The position numbers and the translations under genes were made by a program. Below the pieces are notes generated by a model, which saw only the letters and a program-made list of their open reading frames with translations, was not told the origin of the DNA and did no database searches. Below are positions 6,712 through 12,061 of a stretch of DNA of 12,061 bases, one piece after another (positions within the stretch are counted from its first letter, which is position 1; each line of letters opens with the position of its first letter). Source of the DNA: a bacterium (GTDB taxonomy: Bacteria; Myxococcota_A; Bradymonadia; UBA7976; UBA1532); assembly GCA_030424955.1 (NCBI GenBank), contig JAUHVS010000114.1, forward strand, positions 1 to 12,061, written 5' to 3'.

Positions 6712-7746
6712 TCAGCCGGGCGCGCCCGCGCGCTGCACCAGGGCCACCGCCGCGGCCACCCAGGGCGCCGTGGCGTTCAGGCTCGGCACCAGCTCCAGGG
6801 CCTCGCCCCCCGCGCCCGTGAAGTCCTCCAGCGCGCGCATCCCGATCTCCTCCAGCGTCTCCAGGCAGTCCGCCGTGAAGGCCGGGCAGAACACCGCCAG
6901 GCGCCGCTTGCCGCCCTTGGCGAGATCCAGAATGATCTCATCGGTGTAGGGCTTGATCCACGGCGTGCGGCCGAGCCGGCTCTGGAAGCAGATGGTGTAG
7001 TCGTCGGCCCCCAGGTTGAGCTGGGCGGCGAGGGCGCGGGCGGTGGCGAAGCACTGGGCCCGGTAGCAGTTGCGGTTGGCCTCGGTGAGGGTGGCGCAGC
7101 AGTCGGCCCGCGACAGGCAGGTCACGCCGCTGTCGTCGCTCTTGGTGACGTGGCGCTCCGGGATGCCGTGGAAGCTGAACAGCACGTGGTCGGGCTTGAG
7201 GGCGTCCAGCACCGGCTGGCCCACCTGGGCGAAGGCGTCGATGAAGCCCGCGTCGTCGTAGTAGGGCGGCACCACCTGGATCCACGGGGTGTTCCAGCGC
7301 TTGGCAGCCTGGCGGTAGACCTCCTCGAGGGTCGAGCCCGTGCTGCTGGACGCGTACTGCGGGTACAGCGGGAAGATCACGAGCCGATCGCAGCCTTGGC
7401 GCCGCAGGGCGTCGAGCCCGGACGCGATGCTGGGGTTGCCGTAGCGCATGGCCAGCTCGACCACGTGATCGTCGGGCAGCTGCGCGCGCATCCCCTCGAC
7501 CAGGGCGCGGCCGTGCACCAGCAAGGGCGAGCCCTCGGCGGTCCAGATCTGCTGGTAGGCCTCGGCCGACTTGCGCGGCCGGAAGGGCAAGATGATGCCC
7601 TCCAGCAGCATGAAGCGGCCCAGCGGGTTGATGTCGAGCACCCGCTCGTCGCTCAGGAACTCCCGCAGGTAGCGCCGCACGGCGGCCGGGTTGGGGGCGT
7701 CCGGGCTGCCCAGGTTGACCACCAGAACGCCGGTCTTGTGCTGCAT
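6712..7746 (-). CDS. hemH: Ferrochelatase with an internal cysteine-cluster insertion
   Basis: 344 residues from the ATG at 7744-7746 (GAGG 3 bases upstream). The open frame continues to 7869, but without protein-like sequence. The protein inserts Fe2+ into protoporphyrin IX, the last step of haem synthesis. Evidence: GVLVVNLGSPDAP (6-18), YGNPS (102-106), the catalytic histidine in FSFHGIPERH (His193), FQSRLGRTPWIKPYTDE (254-270), and CPAFTADCLETLEEI (287-301) with the conserved Glu296. Between HGIPERH and the next helix there is an extra segment of about 25 residues, absent in E. coli, with Cys210, Cys216, Cys217, Cys227 and Cys232. I recall a described class of [2Fe-2S] ferrochelatases whose ligands lie in such an internal insertion, and this fits it. 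The C-terminus lacks a membrane anchor, so it is soluble or peripheral. No other haem gene is in the window. Confidence 0.95.
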   Translation of the reverse strand: MQHKTGVLVVNLGSPDAPNPAAVRRYLREFLSDERVLDINPLGRFMLLEGIILPFRPRKSAEAYQQIWTAEGSPLLVHGRALVEGMRAQLPDDHVVELAMRYGNPSIASGLDALRRQGCDRLVIFPLYPQYASSSTGSTLEEVYRQAAKRWNTPWIQVVPPYYDDAGFIDAFAQVGQPVLDALKPDHVLFSFHGIPERHVTKSDDSGVTCLSRADCCATLTEANRNCYRAQCFATARALAAQLNLGADDYTICFQSRLGRTPWIKPYTDEIILDLAKGGKRRLAVFCPAFTADCLETLEEIGMRALEDFTGAGGEALELVPSLNATAPWVAAAVALVQRAGAPG

Positions 7747-7776
7747 CGTCCTCGCCTTTCCGCGCTGCTCATCTTC

Positions 7777-7832
7777 GCCCAGGGCGCCCAGGGCGCGCCC
7801 CACGGCCGGGCCCAGGGCATGTGGGCCCTGGG
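7777..7832. repeat. Four GCCCWGGG repeats in the hemH leader region
   Basis: GCCCAGGGC occurs at 7777-7785, 7786-7794 (tandem) and 7810-7818. The inverted form GCCCTGGG is at 7825-7832. The last two form a perfect 8-bp stem with a 6-base loop (7811-7832). The cluster sits 31-86 bases upstream of the hemH start and about 80 bases after the pseudokinase stop, in a 165-base gap without genes. It could be a terminator for the upstream gene, a leader structure or an operator array. In such G+C-rich DNA chance cannot be ruled out. Confidence 0.45.
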
Positions 7833-7911
7833 AAGGATGCCGACGGGCCCATTTGGCCGCGCGGAGCATGGGTCAGGTGAGCGGAGGGGTCAACCGGCAG
7901 GGCTGCGGCGG

Positions 7912-9015
7912 TCAGCCGCCCAGCAGGTGCATGAAGGACGCGCCCACGACGCCGCACGCGAGGCCCGCCAGCGTCCAGGGCGCCAGGCCCACGGGCGACA
8001 AGGGCCGGGGCGCGACATCCGCCGGCGCTGTGGCCAACGTCAAGGCCGGCAGCGCCGGGTGTGAGGTGGTGCCCTGCCCCGCAAACCACGCGCCGTCGTC
8101 GGGGCCCCCCACGCCCGCCCGCGCGGCGTCCAGGGCGTCCAGCAGCGTGTCCCCGTCGGGGTAGCGGTCGGCGGGGCGCTTCGCGAGGGCCCGCCCGATC
8201 ACCGCCTCCACGGCCGCCGGCACCGCCGTGCCCCCCGCCAGCGACGGGCGCACCGGCAGGGCGTGGCGGTGCAGCCAGCGCACCCGCTCGGCGGGATCGG
8301 CGTCCACGCCCTGCGCCCGCAGGTCCTCGGCGCGGAAGGGCAGGCGGCCGGCCAGCAGCCGCCAGGCCAGCACCCCCAGGGCGTACACGTCGCCGGGCGC
8401 GCTCGCCGATCGGCCGCCCTCGCGCTCGGGGGCCCGGTGGGCGAGGCGGCCGGTGAGCCCACGGGCGGTCGGGCTGTCGAGGGCGGCGTCGATGCCAGCG
8501 TCGATGAGCACGATCTGCTCGAAGCCCCCCACCCCGGGCTGCACCAGGATGTGCTCGGCGCGCACGTCCCCGTGCACCAGGCCGCGGGCGTGCAGGGCGC
8601 CCAAGGCTGCGGCGATGGCCTCGATCACCTGCAGCGCGCGGAGCCGATCGAGGCCGCCCTCCAGGTGCAGCACGCTCGACAGCGACGGCAGGGGCAGCCA
8701 GTCGGCCACCAGGTACGGCGTGTCGTCCTCGAGCCGACCACAGCCGTGCATGGGCTCCAGGTTCGGGTGGTCGATGCCGCGGGCCACGTCCGCCAGGATC
8801 TGCAGGCGGTCGTACACCTCGGGCTCGCGGGCCTCGGGCGCGGTGAGCAGCTTCAGGGCGTGGCGCACCTCGCCGACCCCCGGGGGCTCGACCTCGTACA
8901 CCCGGCCGCGGGGCCCGCGGTGCTGGCGGGCCAGCACCCGCATGCGCCCAGCGACCACCTGTCCAATGAGCGGATCGTCGGTGGCTCCGTCGAGGGTGTG
9001 CAGCTGAGCAGTCAT
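7912..9015 (-). CDS. Degenerate Ser/Thr-kinase-like protein (probable pseudokinase) with C-terminal membrane anchor
   Basis: 367 residues from the ATG at 9013-9015 (AGGGG 6 bases upstream). The kinase fold is clear: Lys55 in ALKLL, HPN (83-85), LHARGLVHGD (141-150), an APE-like motif (195-197) and DVYALGVLAWRLLAGRLPF (209-227). Several catalytic residues are changed. HRD reads HGD (148-150), the following Lys is Arg152, the Mg-binding Asn is His155, DFG reads DAG (172-174), and the alpha-C Glu aligns with a Leu (74). The glycine loop (RGPRGRVYEVE) is poor. The missing Asn and Glu argue for a pseudokinase or a very weak kinase. After a linker (~300-340), residues 342-366 form one hydrophobic segment ending the protein, so the kinase-like domain should face the cytoplasm. 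It lies 143 bases downstream of an intact kinase on the same strand, a possible partner. The activity statement is inferred from motifs only. Confidence 0.85.
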   Translation of the reverse strand: MTAQLHTLDGATDDPLIGQVVAGRMRVLARQHRGPRGRVYEVEPPGVGEVRHALKLLTAPEAREPEVYDRLQILADVARGIDHPNLEPMHGCGRLEDDTPYLVADWLPLPSLSSVLHLEGGLDRLRALQVIEAIAAALGALHARGLVHGDVRAEHILVQPGVGGFEQIVLIDAGIDAALDSPTARGLTGRLAHRAPEREGGRSASAPGDVYALGVLAWRLLAGRLPFRAEDLRAQGVDADPAERVRWLHRHALPVRPSLAGGTAVPAAVEAVIGRALAKRPADRYPDGDTLLDALDAARAGVGGPDDGAWFAGQGTTSHPALPALTLATAPADVAPRPLSPVGLAPWTLAGLACGVVGASFMHLLGG

Positions 9016-9114
9016 CCCTTCCCCTCTCGCGCGTCGCTCCCTTCCCATACGGAGGGTGAACGCGCGCGCCTCGCCTGGCTGGGTGGCGGGTGACCCCCAT
9101 GCCGCGGTCGGTCG

Positions 9115-9128
9115 CCGCTGATCAGCGG
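9115..9128. repeat. 14-bp perfect palindrome between the two kinase genes
   Basis: CCGCTGATCAGCGG is fully self-complementary. It lies 31 bases past the stop of the PEGA kinase and 100 bases before the start of the pseudokinase gene. It could be an operator or part of a hairpin; no T-run follows. The rest of the 143-base gap shows no clear promoter. Confidence 0.4.
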
Positions 9129-9141
9129 TGGACGGGGGGCG

Positions 9142-9158
9142 CTCAGGGGCTCAGGGGC

Positions 9159-9162
<4 letters not shown>
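9142..9162. repeat. Period-8 tandem repeat over the kinase stop codon
   Basis: CTCAGGGG, CTCAGGGG, CTCAG in tandem. Each unit carries TCA, a TGA on the minus strand (9143, 9151, 9159), and with period 8 the three stops fall in three different frames. The first one met by the ribosome (9159-9161) ends the PEGA kinase. Confidence 0.7.
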
Positions 9163-11018
<1,856 letters not shown>

Positions 11019-11055
11019 CGATCCACGAGTCGCGACCCTCGGCCCGTCCCCGGCT

Positions 11056-11068
11056 ACAGGCGGCCTGT
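11056..11068. repeat. 13-bp inverted repeat in the kinase leader
   Basis: ACAGGC, one central base, GCCTGT, in the 117-base gap between yacG and the PEGA kinase, 37 bases before the kinase ATG. It could be an operator or a small hairpin; nothing in the sequence decides this. Confidence 0.3.
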
Positions 11069-11094
11069 CCGGGCCCCCTCCCAAGACGGCGCTG

Positions 11095-11100
11095 ATGCTA
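11095..11100 (-). promoter_or_regulatory. Possible -10 element of the PEGA kinase
   Basis: TAGCAT preceded by TG as TGTGC on the minus strand, about 77 bases before the kinase ATG, in the gap after yacG. The -35 at 17 bases (CGCCCC) does not match. A kinase promoter separate from yacG is possible but weakly supported. Confidence 0.3.
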
Positions 11101-11135
11101 GCACAGGTGGTCGGATCGGGGCGCGATCTTGACCG

Positions 11136-11327
11136 TCAGTCCTCATTTCCCGAGTGATCCCAGGCGCCAGGCGGCCCGGGGAGCGGGGTCGAGATCACGT
11201 ACTCACCGCCCAGCCATCGGGACAGATCGTTGAGCTTGCAGCGCTCCGAGCAGAAGGGCCGGGCGGGGTTGTCGGTGGTGGCGGCCGGCTTGCGGCACTG
11301 CGGGCAGGGGCGGGTCTTGGGCGCCAA
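11136..11327 (-). CDS. yacG: DNA gyrase inhibitor YacG (small zinc protein)
   Basis: 63 residues; E. coli YacG has 65. The start is the TTG at 11325-11327, supported by GGAGAG 4 bases upstream and by the family's N-terminus. Zinc ligands are visible: CPQC (Cys8, Cys11) and FCSERC (Cys26, Cys30). The family signature NPARPFCSERCKLNDLSRWL (20-39) is followed by GGEYVI. In E. coli YacG binds the GyrB C-terminal region and blocks DNA binding by gyrase; the C-terminal tail involved there is here acidic and short (HSGNED). Usual neighbours such as coaE are absent. The gene lies 30 bases after a multi-pass membrane-protein gene on the same strand, likely in one transcript, and 117 bases before the PEGA kinase. 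Confidence 0.93.
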   Translation of the reverse strand: MAPKTRPCPQCRKPAATTDNPARPFCSERCKLNDLSRWLGGEYVISTPLPGPPGAWDHSGNED

Positions 11328-11357
11328 GGGGCTCTCCAGGTCAGGCCTTCGGGGGGC

Positions 11358-12061
11358 TCAGTTCAGCGGGCGGTTGCGCCCGGCACCGGGCGGGACGGCC
11401 CGCATCTGCGCGCGCCGCCGTTGGACGCGCCAGAGGGCGAAGCGGTCGCGCAGCACCTGGGGGCGCCAGGTGCCGTGGATGAGGGCCCGCGCCACGGCGA
11501 TGGCGACGAGCCCGGCGAGGCCGCGGCGCATGCTCAGGAACAGCACGTCGATGACGTCGAGGGCGACGAAGAACCACACCAGGTGCCGGCCCTCGACGTT
11601 GAGCAGGGCCAGCCGCTGGCGGCCCAGGATGGCCGCGTAGACCGCCATGAAGCCGTGGAAGAGGGCCGTCGTGCCCCAGCTGTTCGCCGCGCGATCCGAG
11701 ATCAGCGCCTCCGCGGCCCCGGGCCAGAGCCAGGCCAGGCTGGCGTCCAACACCCCCACCACCGTCAGCAGGATGGCCGTGAAGGTCAGCAGCTTGCGGG
11801 CCCCCCACCGGCGCTCGGCGGCCCCGGCCCCCCAGGCCACGGTCAGGGCCGACACCGCCAGGCCGATCACCAGCCCGTCGAGCAGGTGGTTGAGCCCGAT
11901 GATCACCAGCGGGCCACCCACGAGCACGCCGAGGGTCTGGCCGGGCGACCGCCGCCACCAGGCCCGCACCGCCTGCTGGTTGAGCCACACGAGCAGCCCC
12001 ACCACCAGCACCAGGATCAGCGCCGAGCCCGGCTCGGCCACCAGCCAGTTGAGCCAGACCG
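11358..12061 (-). CDS. Multi-pass membrane protein of unknown function (5' end probably outside window)
   Basis: At least 227 residues from a possible GTG at 12039-12041. The frame stays open to the window end with sequence that reads like more of the same protein (VWLNWLVAEPGSA), so the true start is probably outside. Hydrophobic segments (numbered from that GTG) lie at about 6-21, 36-52, 55-71, 84-105, 125-140, 153-170 and 173-190. The C-terminal 35 residues are basic (WRVQRRRAQMR) and should be cytoplasmic. Polar residues inside helices (Asn51-His52, His129, Asp162, Asp165) are noticeable. I thought of the rhomboid fold because of the LFHGFMAVYA segment, but there is no GxSG serine motif, so I do not assign it. 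It is likely co-transcribed with yacG, 30 bases downstream. Confidence 0.8.
   Translation of the reverse strand, partial: VWLNWLVAEPGSALILVLVVGLLVWLNQQAVRAWWRRSPGQTLGVLVGGPLVIIGLNHLLDGLVIGLAVSALTVAWGAGAAERRWGARKLLTFTAILLTVVGVLDASLAWLWPGAAEALISDRAANSWGTTALFHGFMAVYAAILGRQRLALLNVEGRHLVWFFVALDVIDVLFLSMRRGLAGLVAIAVARALIHGTWRPQVLRDRFALWRVQRRRAQMRAVPPGAGRNRPLN

Noticed and set aside
11341..11988. 215-codon frame overlapping the last membrane-protein gene on the same strand
   Set aside because: Out-of-frame shadow, rich in Pro/Arg/Gly/Ala, without hydrophobic segments or motifs.

Overview
The window is very G+C-rich (most genes clearly above 65 %) and tightly packed, with 12 protein-coding genes, two of them cut by the window ends. 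No tRNA, rRNA, CRISPR array or insertion sequence was seen. The gene mix suggests a myxobacterial or other deltaproteobacterial-type genome. It holds a membrane Ser/Thr kinase with an extracytoplasmic PEGA tail, a second degenerate kinase, a ferrochelatase with an internal cysteine cluster, and many GTG/TTG starts. This assignment is an inference from gene content, not a database result.

Left part (1-1971): the end of a KamA-type radical-SAM aminomutase on the + strand meets, after only 4 bases, a two-gene minus-strand operon. The operon encodes an OLD/AAA_21-type ATPase (967-1971) whose last 8 bases overlap a small protein with TOPRIM-like acidic residues (270-974). The ATPase gene is visibly lower in G+C than its surroundings. 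This pair is the most interesting item: it has the architecture of two-gene ATPase + TOPRIM anti-phage systems such as PARIS, but I could not match it to a named system.

Middle part (2112-6629) is housekeeping. It contains a small four-helix membrane protein coupled to tatD on the + strand, then a minus-strand pair (gamma-carbonic-anhydrase-like hexapeptide protein, then a stand-alone Lon substrate-binding-domain protein). htpG (Hsp90) follows, divergent from the carbonic anhydrase gene. A hairpin lies between htpG and the convergent hemH.

Right part (6712-12061) is all minus strand. Read in the direction of transcription it holds a multi-pass membrane protein (cut by the window end), yacG (gyrase inhibitor, TTG start), an apparently active PEGA Ser/Thr kinase, a probable pseudokinase with a C-terminal membrane anchor, and hemH. 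The kinase and the pseudokinase, 143 bases apart, may form a signalling pair. Short repeats and palindromes in the gaps (7777-7832, 9115-9128, 9142-9162) are not explained by the genes.
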